This document shows, one piece after another, positions 18,245-27,466 of a stretch of 64,000 nucleotides of DNA. The notes under the pieces are model-generated. The model saw only the letters and a list, made by a program, of their open reading frames with translations. It was not told the DNA's origin and did no database searches. Within the stretch, counting starts at the first letter, position 1. Each line of letters starts with the position of its first letter. Made by a program: the position numbers and the translations under genes. Origin of the DNA: Azonexaceae bacterium s22 (GTDB taxonomy: Bacteria; Pseudomonadota; Gammaproteobacteria; Burkholderiales; Rhodocyclaceae); contig WYCU01000002.1 of the NCBI GenBank assembly GCA_016617495.1, positions 149,204 to 213,203 of the forward strand, read 5' to 3'.

Positions 18245-21200
18245 TTACTCGACAGTGATCTCCCGCCAAGAAACCCGTCTCGTGGTACTACTGGTCGGAT
18301 TAACCGGAGGTTGCCGAATCTTCATTCCACTATCTTCCTTGGCGCCCGGGAAATAGCCTTCCGTAGTATCGCCGGCAGAGCTGGAGGTCGAGCCAATTCC
18401 GGAGGTACGGATCAGGGCGTAAATCGAACCATCAGCTGTGCGAATCAGGACTGGGCGAGTTGCAATCACATTCCCTAGACTCACGGCCACGACATTTCCT
18501 GCACCATCGACCGCGCCACCAGTCGCGTAATTCAACGAATACATCCAGCTGGAAGAGTTGTCCGACGTAGGCTCTTCGCCACAAGGTTCGATACTGGCAT
18601 TGTTTGGAGTATTGGTTGTGAATACCAAGGTTCCCAGTGCCAATGTCGGATCGGTATTGGCACGCTCGCCTTCGGTAATGAAGTCGACATACCAACCGTT
18701 GTTCGAAGCCCAATTCACCGGTGAGGTGGAATTGATCTTGCGGATTGCCTCGCCGGGAATACAGGAGCCTTCATTAGTACAAGTACCGCTAACCAAGGTC
18801 TGCTTCACAAATCCGCTGGAGCTGGTGCGCGGCGAAGGATAGCTCGACGCTCCGTAGGTATCTTTCACTGCATACATGGTTTGCGATTGTGTATCCGAAA
18901 GGTCACTGATACCCAAGTAGCGCCCAGTACCGGCGTAGATGACAGGCTTGCCGTTAATCGTCGTCACGACAGGTTTCGCCGTAATCGGCTGAGGTGCATT
19001 GTCGCTATCAACAAAGGTTACCAAGCGTTGTGCATCATAACCGGCAGCGCCGAGGTCTCCGTTAATGTCGAAGCGCCACAAATTCCCCAGAGTGTCGCCG
19101 CCATAAGCTGCCAAAGTGGTGTTGTTTGTTTCGGCATCAGGTGCGTGGGCCGCGATTCTTGCCAATCCGCTCGGAGTCGCCGCTGAGCCTGCCGTGGTGA
19201 CGATATCGCGAATCAGAGCGCCGGTATTGGCATCCAGGACATAAAGGTGGCCCAAACCATCGGCATTGTTGTAACCCGAGGTGAGGAGCACAACCCATTT
19301 CCCGGACTTGAGCTTGGTAATGCGCGGATTGCCAAAGCTGAACCCCATGTTCGCATCAGTGAATTCCCAAAGCAGCTTCGGGTTCGTAGGATTGGTCACG
19401 TCGAGGGCATAGAAGCCCTTGCCTCCACGGTTGAGTCCGCCCACAAGGATCGTCTTCCATTGGGCGGCTGTACACACGGAACTGGGGGCATTCGGGCAAA
19501 TTTCGCCGGTTTCTGGCGTGCCGTCAACGAAGAACTGGTGGTTTTCCTTGTAGTTCAAGTCCGCCAGCTTGTAGATGTTGGGCAGGACAAATTCAGGAAT
19601 GTAGGCCCATATTTCTTTTCCCGTTTCCGCATCAAATGCATGAAGCATCCCATCATTGCTGGCGACATAAACGGCGCCCTTGCGATTCTTCATTGCAGTT
19701 TTGAAAGCGGAGTAGTTTGTATCCGTATAGCTGAAAAGCGGTGCTTGAACGTAACGCGCTTCAGAGGAAACGATGTCCCCAAGAACGTGCTTACGTTCCC
19801 GGAAGTACGTCGATTCATTGGTACGGTCCCCACGAAGATAGTTTACTAATGCCTCTCCTGCAGCACCGCTCGCAGCAACAGTGGTGTTGTTTTGTGCGGT
19901 TGAGCTGAGGCAGCTTCCGCCTGCTGGCGAGCAGAACTGGCTTAGGCCGGTTGGAGGATTGACACTGTAGTCGTAGGCAATATACGGCTTCGTGAAGTAT
20001 GCCTTCTGTGGATCGGTCAGATTCGCCCATTCGAACGACACCAAGCCGCTGCTTCCTTTGGTGTAAATCGTTCGCGTCGTTGGAGACCCTGAAACATAGG
20101 CTGCGTTCGTACTGTCCTTGTCAGAAGAACCGTATTCGCTTCCTGACTTGTAGGCCTTGATCACGTAGTAGCAAGTGCCGTTTTGAGAATAAATATTTCC
20201 CACGGAATAATCATGGTTTGCCGCCCAATTATTTGAACATTGGGCAAAGCTATCTGCTACCAAAGCGGTTTTGGCTTGGTCGGCAGTCCCAAAGGTTGCA
20301 CCCGATACGTAATCCGCGGTCACCATGAGGCAGGCTGTCCCGTAGCGATAAAAGTTTCCGGCTACGTAGGCATGTGAGGCAGCCCAAGGGGTTGTGGCGC
20401 AGTCAAGCATCGCGCGCGCAGACCAGTCCAGATGCGGTGTGACTGTCTTGGCCACTGTATCGAAGCGCTGACGATACAGATCGCCGTACCAGTCTACGGA
20501 TTTGTAGTAGGAGCTGAAAATGTAGTTGTCACCAGCGCTGATGTTGGGGTTGCTGCTGGCTGCCGCTGCTGCTGTACCTGGGCGGGGAGTCTGGGTAATC
20601 GCGCGCAACGTGTCTTCTAGGCCTTGGGCCAGAGAAGCCGGATCCTTGGCGCTGAAGTACGTACCGCGCCCATTGACAGAGGCGTGCCACAGATCGTCAA
20701 TATTGGCTGGGACGGTATCCCCCGGCTGAGGCCATACGCAAGTGTTTCCAGAGCTGCCCCAGACACAGATACCCTCGCTCGGGTTAGCTGTGGCGCGAGT
20801 TTTCACGGAGTAGAAATCCCCCCAGTTGTCGGTCCAATACGTTGGTGAAAAGAGCATTTTCCCGGTAGCACCCAAACCAAGCGTGAACGTTGTCATGTGT
20901 TGCCAAGCCGCAACGTCGCGATCATTGGAAGGGACATCGTTCTTGCACAAATCGTTGGGTGTCGTTTTCGGGGAAATGACCGGGCCAACGCAAGTGCCGG
21001 TAACGTCCGTTGAAGCGACGGCATCGGTAGACGGGCGGCGGAGGTCGGTGTTGTAGTAATAGGCAGCGACGTCAGCCAATGTGTCGCTATAACCGCCAGA
21101 TACAGCCGTTTGGCATTGCCTTGCCGTACCTACAGTGTAGTCGGGACCAGTCGATTGTGCAGCGGCCGTACAATTGGAGATGTTACTCCAGGAAGACCAG

Positions 21201-23902
21201 GCAGAGTACTGGCAGGCGGTCCTCGTTCCGCTTGCACTCCAGTCAGTGGTTGCTGTGCACGAAGGAACGTTAGACCACGTTGAGTAACTCGTGGCGCAAT
21301 TTCGATAGACGACCGGATTGGTGTAGTTGCCCGAAACATAAGTCGGGCTACAGGTTGGTGTTGCGGCGGCGCTTGCGAACTGATAGGAGCATGTCGCCGC
21401 GGTATCTACATTCCATGTACCAGTACCGGAACTTTGGGGTCTCGGGGTGCAGGATGTGGTCGCCGTTGCAGCAGTCCAAGCTGAGTAAGAACAGGTCGTT
21501 GCAGTATCAACAGTCCAAGTTGATGTACCAGAGCTTTGTGGTCGAGGCGTACAACTGCTCACGGAGCTAGCAGCGGACCAGCCGGTGTAGCCACATTGTC
21601 GAGCAGTGGCAGCGGCCCACGTGCCGGTACCGGAACTTTGGCTAATGGGTGTACAACTGCTAACGGTTACTGGCGTTGTCCAACTGGTGTAGGAACATTG
21701 GCGGGCGGTAGCGGTGTTCCAGGTGCTGGTGCCGGAGCTTTGACTGGCAGGAGCACAGCTCGAAACCGTCGTGGGTGTGGTCCATGCGGTATACGAGCAG
21801 GCAACACCGGTGTTCCAAGTTTGTCCGTTGGCCGAGTTTGTTCCTGCACTACGTGGTGTGCATGAACTCGCTGAGCTAGGCGTGCTCCAGCCAGCTGAGT
21901 CGTAAGAACACCGCGTCCGTGTTGGGCCCGAAGTGTCCCACGTGCAACTCGTCACTTCGGTTTTGGTACTCCAAGTGTTACCTGAGTTAGAAGATGTTTC
22001 CCGATAAAGCTTCAATGTCGAACTCTGCAAGCTGCTGGTGGCGGCCTGCAGTTGAGAGGTGCTGGCGGTGAGTTGCGATGTGCTTGCCTGCAGTTGGGAG
22101 GTGCTGATTTGCAAGGTTCCTTTTTCTGCAGTTTGCGTTTGAGTGCGAGCCTGGAGTGAACTGGTGCGCTCCTGCACTTGGGCACTGCCGCCATCGTTAT
22201 ATGGCGCTGGCATGGACGCATCCTGATTGCCAACAGCAGTGCTGCCATCCAGTTTGAAGCCGGCTGCGCCGTTCCAGTAACCGTCGGTAGAAAGTACGGT
22301 GAAATTCTGTTGGCATGACCACTGAATCGGGTCGGTTACCGTGACGCCATAGAAGGTTTGACCATTGAGCTTTCCACCGTAAATTCGCCCAGCATTGGCA
22401 AGCGCTTGGCGCAGCGGCGTGCCACTGCCCGGTGCTGCGGCAAAGAGTTTGGTAAACCAGTTGGCACGCTGAGCCCCGGTAAATTCATTAAGATTGAGGA
22501 ATTGCTCTTCGGCTTCGTTGTTGATGGACATGTATCCAATACGGTAACGGGATGCACCGGAGGCAATATCAGCAGCAGTATCTATGGTCGCAAAGGAACG
22601 ACTAGATGCAGTTTTCATCATCTGCATGCGAGTACGGTAGTAGGCATGCCAGTTTGCGTAATTGGTCATTTCCTCCCGGTAGGTACAAGTCGAGGCGGCA
22701 CAGTCAGTTCGTCCTGCAGCCTTTTCATTGGAGCCGGGATAGGCGTAGCTGTTGATGCTTGGCGTAATGGTGTAACGGATATTTTCGCCGGGTATCGTGC
22801 TGGAACTTGAATTTGGCGTTACCGAAGTATTTCGCCAATACGGCAGTGGCACGTTGGTGCGGGTAAAGGCGGTAGGCGTTGCCGTCATGCTTCCACTTTT
22901 GGTGACTACCGGGGTGGCTGTGTTGGCATCAGGCGCGTAAAGGGTAAGTTCACCACCGGAATAGGTCGCGAAATAGCCTACCGTGGTGCAATTCCCGGTC
23001 GGCGCCGTAGTGCACGCGTTTATTTTTGTGACGACAGCTGCTGCCAATGTCTGAGGCGATGTGTAGCCTCCTGTTGTTGCACCGCTCATTAGGTTGAGGC
23101 CGTTTACTGTAATCTGGGTAACGTTAGTGCTACTTGTTCCGCTAAACGTGATGGTGGCGATTCGGGGCGCCGGCAAGCGTGGGTAGCGATTGTTGGAATT
23201 GTCGTGGGTGGCACGGCAGGTCGTGAGGTCTGCGGTAGAGCACCAACGCATGCGGGCGGCATAGGGGTAGGCATCCGATGCGCTCCCTTGTGTTACGCAA
23301 GTACGTAGGTCGGGTTTTGCACAATACTCACCTGGCAGGGTTACATAGCTGAAAACACCACCACTCAAGTTGGTGGTGCTCGTAGACTGAACGCCATAAC
23401 CGTCATATTTGACCTGTTTCCAATTGGGCGACGCAGCTGATGCCGAACTATCGCCGCCGGTAGCTTGGGAAACTCCGGTCATCGAAGGATAAGTAGTAGT
23501 ATCTTGAGTATTGTTGGCGTTGTATTTAATTGGGGGCAGGTAACGGATAGCGGGGTTGTAAGCCAATCCGTTGAAATCCGAATTTCGGATTAAGTAAACC
23601 GGCACCTCCCCAGTGCCAGTAGGATCGGCATAGTTTGCTGGTTGGTAAGTGCCTGGGACATAACTACCGGTTCGATTACTCCAGTCGTACCAATCCGCTT
23701 GGTCTGGCATGAATGACCAGTCCATACTGCCCGAATCATCAAGAACAAACAGAATGTTAGGTTTGACATCTACAGACGAGGGGGCGTAGTAGGTGCTGAG
23801 CGGCACCGTGGAAATGTCGGTGGCATGCGCTTGTATGCTCAGAGCCAATGCCGCAAACGGAAATAGGATGCCTAGTGAGGTGGCGTTGGAAGGGGATTTC
23901 AT
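18245..23902 (-). CDS. pilY1: type IV pilus tip adhesin/biogenesis protein PilY1, with large repeat insertion
   Basis: At 1885 aa this is much longer than typical PilY1 (about 1100-1200 aa). A signal peptide ends near residue 28 (SIQAHA). A von Willebrand A-like domain follows with the metal site DDSGSM (55-60). The region 574-627 repeats STSQLQA-like heptads. Residues 652-930 hold about eight tandem units of roughly 34 aa with two Cys and Trp each (CSYTAWTTP, SSC, SSGTSTW). The C-terminal PilY1 beta-propeller begins near residue 1410 (VYVASNDGMLHAFDAETG) and includes DTLGNLWRFDING. The calcium loop usually preceding that motif looks degenerate. PilY1 sits at the pilus tip and is needed for pilus extension and adhesion. 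It is the last gene of the operon. Confidence 0.92.
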   Translation of the reverse strand: MKSPSNATSLGILFPFAALALSIQAHATDISTVPLSTYYAPSSVDVKPNILFVLDDSGSMDWSFMPDQADWYDWSNRTGSYVPGTYQPANYADPTGTGEVPVYLIRNSDFNGLAYNPAIRYLPPIKYNANNTQDTTTYPSMTGVSQATGGDSSASAASPNWKQVKYDGYGVQSTSTTNLSGGVFSYVTLPGEYCAKPDLRTCVTQGSASDAYPYAARMRWCSTADLTTCRATHDNSNNRYPRLPAPRIATITFSGTSSTNVTQITVNGLNLMSGATTGGYTSPQTLAAAVVTKINACTTAPTGNCTTVGYFATYSGGELTLYAPDANTATPVVTKSGSMTATPTAFTRTNVPLPYWRNTSVTPNSSSSTIPGENIRYTITPSINSYAYPGSNEKAAGRTDCAASTCTYREEMTNYANWHAYYRTRMQMMKTASSRSFATIDTAADIASGASRYRIGYMSINNEAEEQFLNLNEFTGAQRANWFTKLFAAAPGSGTPLRQALANAGRIYGGKLNGQTFYGVTVTDPIQWSCQQNFTVLSTDGYWNGAAGFKLDGSTAVGNQDASMPAPYNDGGSAQVQERTSSLQARTQTQTAEKGTLQISTSQLQASTSQLTASTSQLQAATSSLQSSTLKLYRETSSNSGNTWSTKTEVTSCTWDTSGPTRTRCSYDSAGWSTPSSASSCTPRSAGTNSANGQTWNTGVACSYTAWTTPTTVSSCAPASQSSGTSTWNTATARQCSYTSWTTPVTVSSCTPISQSSGTGTWAAATARQCGYTGWSAASSVSSCTPRPQSSGTSTWTVDTATTCSYSAWTAATATTSCTPRPQSSGTGTWNVDTAATCSYQFASAAATPTCSPTYVSGNYTNPVVYRNCATSYSTWSNVPSCTATTDWSASGTRTACQYSAWSSWSNISNCTAAAQSTGPDYTVGTARQCQTAVSGGYSDTLADVAAYYYNTDLRRPSTDAVASTDVTGTCVGPVISPKTTPNDLCKNDVPSNDRDVAAWQHMTTFTLGLGATGKMLFSPTYWTDNWGDFYSVKTRATANPSEGICVWGSSGNTCVWPQPGDTVPANIDDLWHASVNGRGTYFSAKDPASLAQGLEDTLRAITQTPRPGTAAAAASSNPNISAGDNYIFSSYYKSVDWYGDLYRQRFDTVAKTVTPHLDWSARAMLDCATTPWAASHAYVAGNFYRYGTACLMVTADYVSGATFGTADQAKTALVADSFAQCSNNWAANHDYSVGNIYSQNGTCYYVIKAYKSGSEYGSSDKDSTNAAYVSGSPTTRTIYTKGSSGLVSFEWANLTDPQKAYFTKPYIAYDYSVNPPTGLSQFCSPAGGSCLSSTAQNNTTVAASGAAGEALVNYLRGDRTNESTYFRERKHVLGDIVSSEARYVQAPLFSYTDTNYSAFKTAMKNRKGAVYVASNDGMLHAFDAETGKEIWAYIPEFVLPNIYKLADLNYKENHQFFVDGTPETGEICPNAPSSVCTAAQWKTILVGGLNRGGKGFYALDVTNPTNPKLLWEFTDANMGFSFGNPRITKLKSGKWVVLLTSGYNNADGLGHLYVLDANTGALIRDIVTTAGSAATPSGLARIAAHAPDAETNNTTLAAYGGDTLGNLWRFDINGDLGAAGYDAQRLVTFVDSDNAPQPITAKPVVTTINGKPVIYAGTGRYLGISDLSDTQSQTMYAVKDTYGASSYPSPRTSSSGFVKQTLVSGTCTNEGSCIPGEAIRKINSTSPVNWASNNGWYVDFITEGERANTDPTLALGTLVFTTNTPNNASIEPCGEEPTSDNSSSWMYSLNYATGGAVDGAGNVVAVSLGNVIATRPVLIRTADGSIYALIRTSGIGSTSSSAGDTTEGYFPGAKEDSGMKIRQPPVNPTSSTTRRVSWREITVE
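21090..21950 (-). repeat. tandem repeats of about 34 codons in pilY1 (thrombospondin-like)
   Basis: About eight consecutive units encode variants of CSYTAWTTPTTVSSC, then PxxQSSGTSTW and NTATARQ. Each has two cysteines and a spaced tryptophan pair, reminiscent of thrombospondin type-1 repeats. Inner units are the most alike (SSGTSTW, SSGTGTW), suggesting recent duplication; outer ones are divergent. Confidence 0.8.
22010..22180 (-). repeat. short STSQLQA heptad repeats in pilY1
   Basis: Seven-residue units TSSLQAR, STSQLQA, STSQLTA, STSQLQA and ATSSLQS follow each other just before the Cys/Trp repeats. The spacing suits a helical or coiled-coil stalk. Confidence 0.7.
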
Positions 23903-23969
23903 CGCTCGACTCCTACGGAATTGCTACGGAACGTCTGCTCATTTGCACGGATCGCGAAAATGACGATTT

Positions 23970-24605
23970 TCATAACGTCACCATCGCTTGAACGTAACTT
24001 CTTGTATTACGAGGGCCATCTACTCGAACGGTAATGCGGTAGTACACCGATGAGGGGGCCTTTAGCGGGATTTCTCCGCCTTCCTCTCCGGTTCCGGTAG
24101 CCGTGGATGCTACGGTGGATCCAGCACAATTGGCACCTTCATTCACCTTGTATGCGTAGAGACACATGCGGTGAATTACGACAGAAATTCTGTTTCCAGT
24201 TCTTTCTCGATCCGAGTCAGAATCATCCAGAGTCCAGGCCCATCGTGGGTTGTTGTTAATATTTGCTTCCCAGTAGTCGTGCCAGGATTGCCCGGAGGCG
24301 GGGCTGCGGTTGGAAGCGCTGCCATCGGCAAAATAGCCCTTGGCAGGATCGCTATTGTGCAGATTCGCTGAATTGGCTTGCAAATAGGCGAATGCACGCT
24401 CGACACCAATATCTGCTGCGTGAGTGGCGGCCTGCTTAAATGCCAAATTGCCCGCAATGATGTTGGTCAGATCGACGGAGCGAAGAAGTACGATGCCAGC
24501 AATGGTCATTGCGACCAACAAAATAAGTGCCATCAACAACGTGACGCCACGTTGTGTATGAGCGTAATGTGTTGAATTAGCGGGGTAACGCGAATGGATT
24601 AGCAT
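23970..24605 (-). CDS. pilX: type IV pilus minor pilin PilX
   Basis: A 211-aa minor pilin. A PilX-type N-terminus has RGVTLLMALILLVAMTIAG followed by LLRSVDLTNIIAGNLA, the hydrophobic helix with the prepilin peptidase site after Gly19. The rest is a variable globular domain with two cysteines (MCLYAYKVNEGANC). Minor pilins prime pilus assembly with PilY1. ATG at 24605 overlaps the pilW stop; pilY1 begins 67 bases downstream. Confidence 0.85.
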   Translation of the reverse strand: MLIHSRYPANSTHYAHTQRGVTLLMALILLVAMTIAGIVLLRSVDLTNIIAGNLAFKQAATHAADIGVERAFAYLQANSANLHNSDPAKGYFADGSASNRSPASGQSWHDYWEANINNNPRWAWTLDDSDSDRERTGNRISVVIHRMCLYAYKVNEGANCAGSTVASTATGTGEEGGEIPLKAPSSVYYRITVRVDGPRNTRSYVQAMVTL

Positions 24606-25720
24606 CCTGAGACCGCTCCCATCCAGGCAATGTTACGAATTGGAACCTGAGTTTCGAATACGCGATAACGATAATGTTGCCAATCGCCGCGTGTTCCATT
24701 TTCCGAAACATCCAAATTCCCTCCAATCCACTTTGGCGTCTCAAGTGCTGGACGGTCGACGGCCGCTGTATAAAGCTCATCCTTTTCGAACTGAACATTT
24801 CTGGAAACGATTGCCAAACGTACAGTGGGCATTCGTGCCCAGCCACAACTGTTGGCAGGTGTCGCTTGATTGAATGTGTCGGGAACTCCGTCTTGCGTGG
24901 CTGTGGTGTCGTGTCCGTATTGCGCCTGAAATGAAGCAATATCGCTAACCAGCGGGCGCCAGATAGTCGTGTTTGTCAGAACGTTGACGTTGCTGTTTGT
25001 ACAATCTTGCTCCATCAGGTTACAAACCGTTAATCTCCCGCCTCGTACTGCATATGCAAGAAAGCCGGGCCGACCGCCGAGGTTAAAGATTGCTGTCGCA
25101 TTTTCCGCCGCGGCGGGCGCAGATCGTACAGTGACGTTTGTTTGGTTATTTGCTGCGTTGGCACTTGCGGAAACTTGCCGAAGAAGCAGTGGGCAACCAT
25201 CCGGGGCATGAATGAGCCAGTCATTCAAAGTGTCATTGGGGGCAGAGAGCGCAACGAAATTGTCGGAAGTGGTCACATTGTAAACGTTACCCGTCGTTGG
25301 CCCGTTATTGAGGGTATAACCATCTGGTTGATAGTTCCCGCTACCGTACGCTATAAGTAGCGTGATTGTTCCATTGTCTCCCGCTGGAATAAGTGGGGTA
25401 CCGTCGGAAGCAACCGGGTTAATGACGACTGGTGCGAGCGGAACAGTTGCGCCGCCGGGTAATGTGATGTCGCAACCGAGTAAACGTGTTTGGGCAAATC
25501 CACCACCGCTTTGCATGATTGCTCGTTGCAACCCGTCGAGTGCAATAAATGCCGCGTTCTGTGCATCGCTACCCGCAGTTGTAGACCGTTTCCGCTCTTC
25601 AGAAACGGAAAATACTTGCATCATGACGATGATTCCAATCAAGCCAATCAGCAATCCCACCAGAATCTCTACCAAGCTGAAGCCTGTGATCTTGGCACGA
25701 GAGGTAAATGTACGGTGCAT
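24599..25720 (-). CDS. pilW: type IV pilus minor pilin PilW
   Basis: A 373-aa minor pilin with a prepilin leader and cleavage site at G13 (ITG, FSLVEILVGLLIGLIG). The C-terminal half is a large PilW domain with a conserved DIASFQAQYGHD-type segment. ATG at 25720 gives a 13-residue leader of normal length; an upstream in-frame extension would overlap pilV. It follows pilV by 14 bases and overlaps pilX by seven. Confidence 0.88.
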   Translation of the reverse strand: MHRTFTSRAKITGFSLVEILVGLLIGLIGIIVMMQVFSVSEERKRSTTAGSDAQNAAFIALDGLQRAIMQSGGGFAQTRLLGCDITLPGGATVPLAPVVINPVASDGTPLIPAGDNGTITLLIAYGSGNYQPDGYTLNNGPTTGNVYNVTTSDNFVALSAPNDTLNDWLIHAPDGCPLLLRQVSASANAANNQTNVTVRSAPAAAENATAIFNLGGRPGFLAYAVRGGRLTVCNLMEQDCTNSNVNVLTNTTIWRPLVSDIASFQAQYGHDTTATQDGVPDTFNQATPANSCGWARMPTVRLAIVSRNVQFEKDELYTAAVDRPALETPKWIGGNLDVSENGTRGDWQHYRYRVFETQVPIRNIAWMGAVSGC

Positions 25721-25734
25721 GGTCAGTTCGTCAA

Positions 25735-26193
25735 TTATTGAATCATTGTTGTAACCAAGTAGGTGTGCGCTGGGGCATCGGCCTGCTCGCTGGGGGCTTT
25801 CCATTGGATCGTGATGAACACTCGTCCAGGAAGTGCTGTTCCGGATTCGTCAACAGAAACTGTCGGCGGAATGTTCCCGGGGAGGGTGGCCAAAACTCTC
25901 GCGGCCCATTTGTCGTATTCCGGTCCGTCAGTAGCGAAATTGTTTTTAAGATTTGCGGTTGTTTGCGAGGCGTCTGTTCTATTGACAAGCCACATCTGGC
26001 CGATCAGTTCGTTGGCCAATGCTGCCGCTTCCGCACGGTAACGAGCGTCGGTTGATTGCTTGATTGCGGTTGCCTGGAGGCCAACTAACGCAAGAATCCC
26101 GATAGAGAAAATCAAAATGGCAACCAGAGCCTCTAGTAGTGCGATCCCGGACTGTGCATGGAATCCATCTGGGGTTTTGGTGTTGTCCATCAT
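25735..26193 (-). CDS. pilV: type IV pilus minor pilin PilV
   Basis: A 152-aa protein with leader MMDNTKTPDGFHAQSG and cleavage before IALLEALVAILIFSIGIL, the PilV class I prepilin pattern. The typical motif QATAIKQSTDARYRAEAA follows the helix. ATG at 26193 has GGAG eight bases upstream and lies next to the fimT stop; the second ATG at 26190 is equally possible. It is part of the minor-pilin set that primes the pilus. Confidence 0.88.
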   Translation of the reverse strand: MMDNTKTPDGFHAQSGIALLEALVAILIFSIGILALVGLQATAIKQSTDARYRAEAAALANELIGQMWLVNRTDASQTTANLKNNFATDGPEYDKWAARVLATLPGNIPPTVSVDESGTALPGRVFITIQWKAPSEQADAPAHTYLVTTMIQ

Positions 26194-26194
26194 A

Positions 26195-26797
26195 TCAACA
26201 TCTCCGCGGGTCGGTTTCGGGCAAGCCTGCAAATGGGTCACACATGCGGACCTGTCCCCCGGGGCTGACAATGACACGAAGGCAGGACATCGCTCCAGCG
26301 ATATTATTATTTCCATCAATTGTCCGGCATGCGCCCCCGGTTGGATTGCTTACGTCAATTGTTGCCGATGTGGTGGTTTGGCCCATACCGTTGAAGATCA
26401 CCGTTGTTACGCCGTTAGCATTGATTCTGGCATTTGGCGATCCCTCGTTGATTGTGCGTAATTGCAAGTAATTTTGGTTTGGAGGCTCGACAAAAAATTG
26501 ACTGCAACTTGCTGTTGGGTCGACTAATGACACCCCCCATTGCGGTCCTCCGTCAGACAATCCACACCCATCATCGGCGGTGGTTAGCAGTTGAAATCGA
26601 ACATTCATGTTCCGACTCACGGCCTCGGCACGGGCCAACATCAAACCATTCTGTATTGATTCAGAAGCGGTGCGGATTTGGCGATTTTGTGTCCAAGTGG
26701 CGAATGTCGGAGTGCCGAGGGCCAACAGGATTGCCATTAACGCAGCGGCGATCAACACTTCAACCATCGTCATGCCAACTTGCCTGACTAGGTTCAT
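26195..26797 (-). CDS. fimT: minor pseudopilin FimT/FimU (GspH family)
   Basis: A 200-aa protein beginning MNLVRQVG then MTMVEVLIAAALMAILLALG: a short leader with the peptidase site after G8 and the conserved Glu at +5. The C-terminal domain fits GspH/FimT (SIQNGLMLARAEAVSRNM, then CLRVIVSPGGQVRMCDP). FimT proteins are linked to DNA uptake in some bacteria. ATG at 26797 overlaps the pilE stop. Confidence 0.87.
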   Translation of the reverse strand: MNLVRQVGMTMVEVLIAAALMAILLALGTPTFATWTQNRQIRTASESIQNGLMLARAEAVSRNMNVRFQLLTTADDGCGLSDGGPQWGVSLVDPTASCSQFFVEPPNQNYLQLRTINEGSPNARINANGVTTVIFNGMGQTTTSATIDVSNPTGGACRTIDGNNNIAGAMSCLRVIVSPGGQVRMCDPFAGLPETDPRRC

Positions 26798-27243
26798 GAG
26801 CAATTTCCATTAGCGCGGATTGCCCAACAAGTGTTGGGGGCTGGATTTACCCATCCGTCTCGGGTGAGGTCAGAGGCGCGGGTTCCGCGTTCGTTGATCG
26901 TGTAACGGAACCCCAGCATGGGGCCATTTCCCACGGCTTCGAGTGTATATGTGGTTTCAGTTACAGCAGAACATCCAAATGTAAAAAAACCATCAACTTG
27001 AGCAACGCATCGGGGGCCAGTGTCATACCTCCGATTGTCCTGAAACCATTGTTCCATCTCGACGCGCCGCGAGGACAGCCCGGAGGTCGCTTCGGCAATG
27101 CGGCCTCTAATCACATAGTTGCCGTAAGCCGGATACGCAATTGCTGACAATATTGCGACGATAGCGACTACCACCATTAGCTCAACCAATGTGAAACCGT
27201 TTGGTGAATTGAAGATCTGCGTTTTCTTAGTTCGATAATACAT
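26794..27243 (-). CDS. pilE: type IV pilin PilE-like minor pilin
   Basis: A 149-aa prepilin: leader MYYRTKKTQIFNSPNG, cleavage at G16, then FTLVELMVVVAIVAILSAIA with Glu5. The C-terminal domain has four cysteines (RCVAQ, TFGC, NTCWA, NGNCS). It resembles PilE minor pilins of the pilY1 operon more than a major pilin, as it is a single copy at the operon head. ATG at 27243 has GGGAAG upstream. First gene of pilE-fimT-pilV-pilW-pilX-pilY1; its promoter must lie in 27244-27466. Confidence 0.85.
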   Translation of the reverse strand: MYYRTKKTQIFNSPNGFTLVELMVVVAIVAILSAIAYPAYGNYVIRGRIAEATSGLSSRRVEMEQWFQDNRRYDTGPRCVAQVDGFFTFGCSAVTETTYTLEAVGNGPMLGFRYTINERGTRASDLTRDGWVNPAPNTCWAIRANGNCS

Positions 27244-27466
27244 AGATGCATCTTCCCAGTAAGATCCATTATTCCAGTGTAATGGAATCGTATTGCAGAA
27301 CGTTAGGTTCACGTTGGTTTTCTGATGAACGGCATTTTCTTGTGCGTAAGAGGTTGTGGTGATCTCGAGTCGTTGAGTTATCTTGAGTTAAAGCGATGGT
27401 TTTGCTTTAGATCGTGCTGGGCCTAGGTAGCAGGTGCTCTGAATTGTCTCTAATTTGGTGGATGGT

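Noticed and set aside
21090-22180. pilY1 repeats considered as a minisatellite or CRISPR
   Set aside because: Repeats are codon-phased, diverged and inside one long open frame; no spacer structure.
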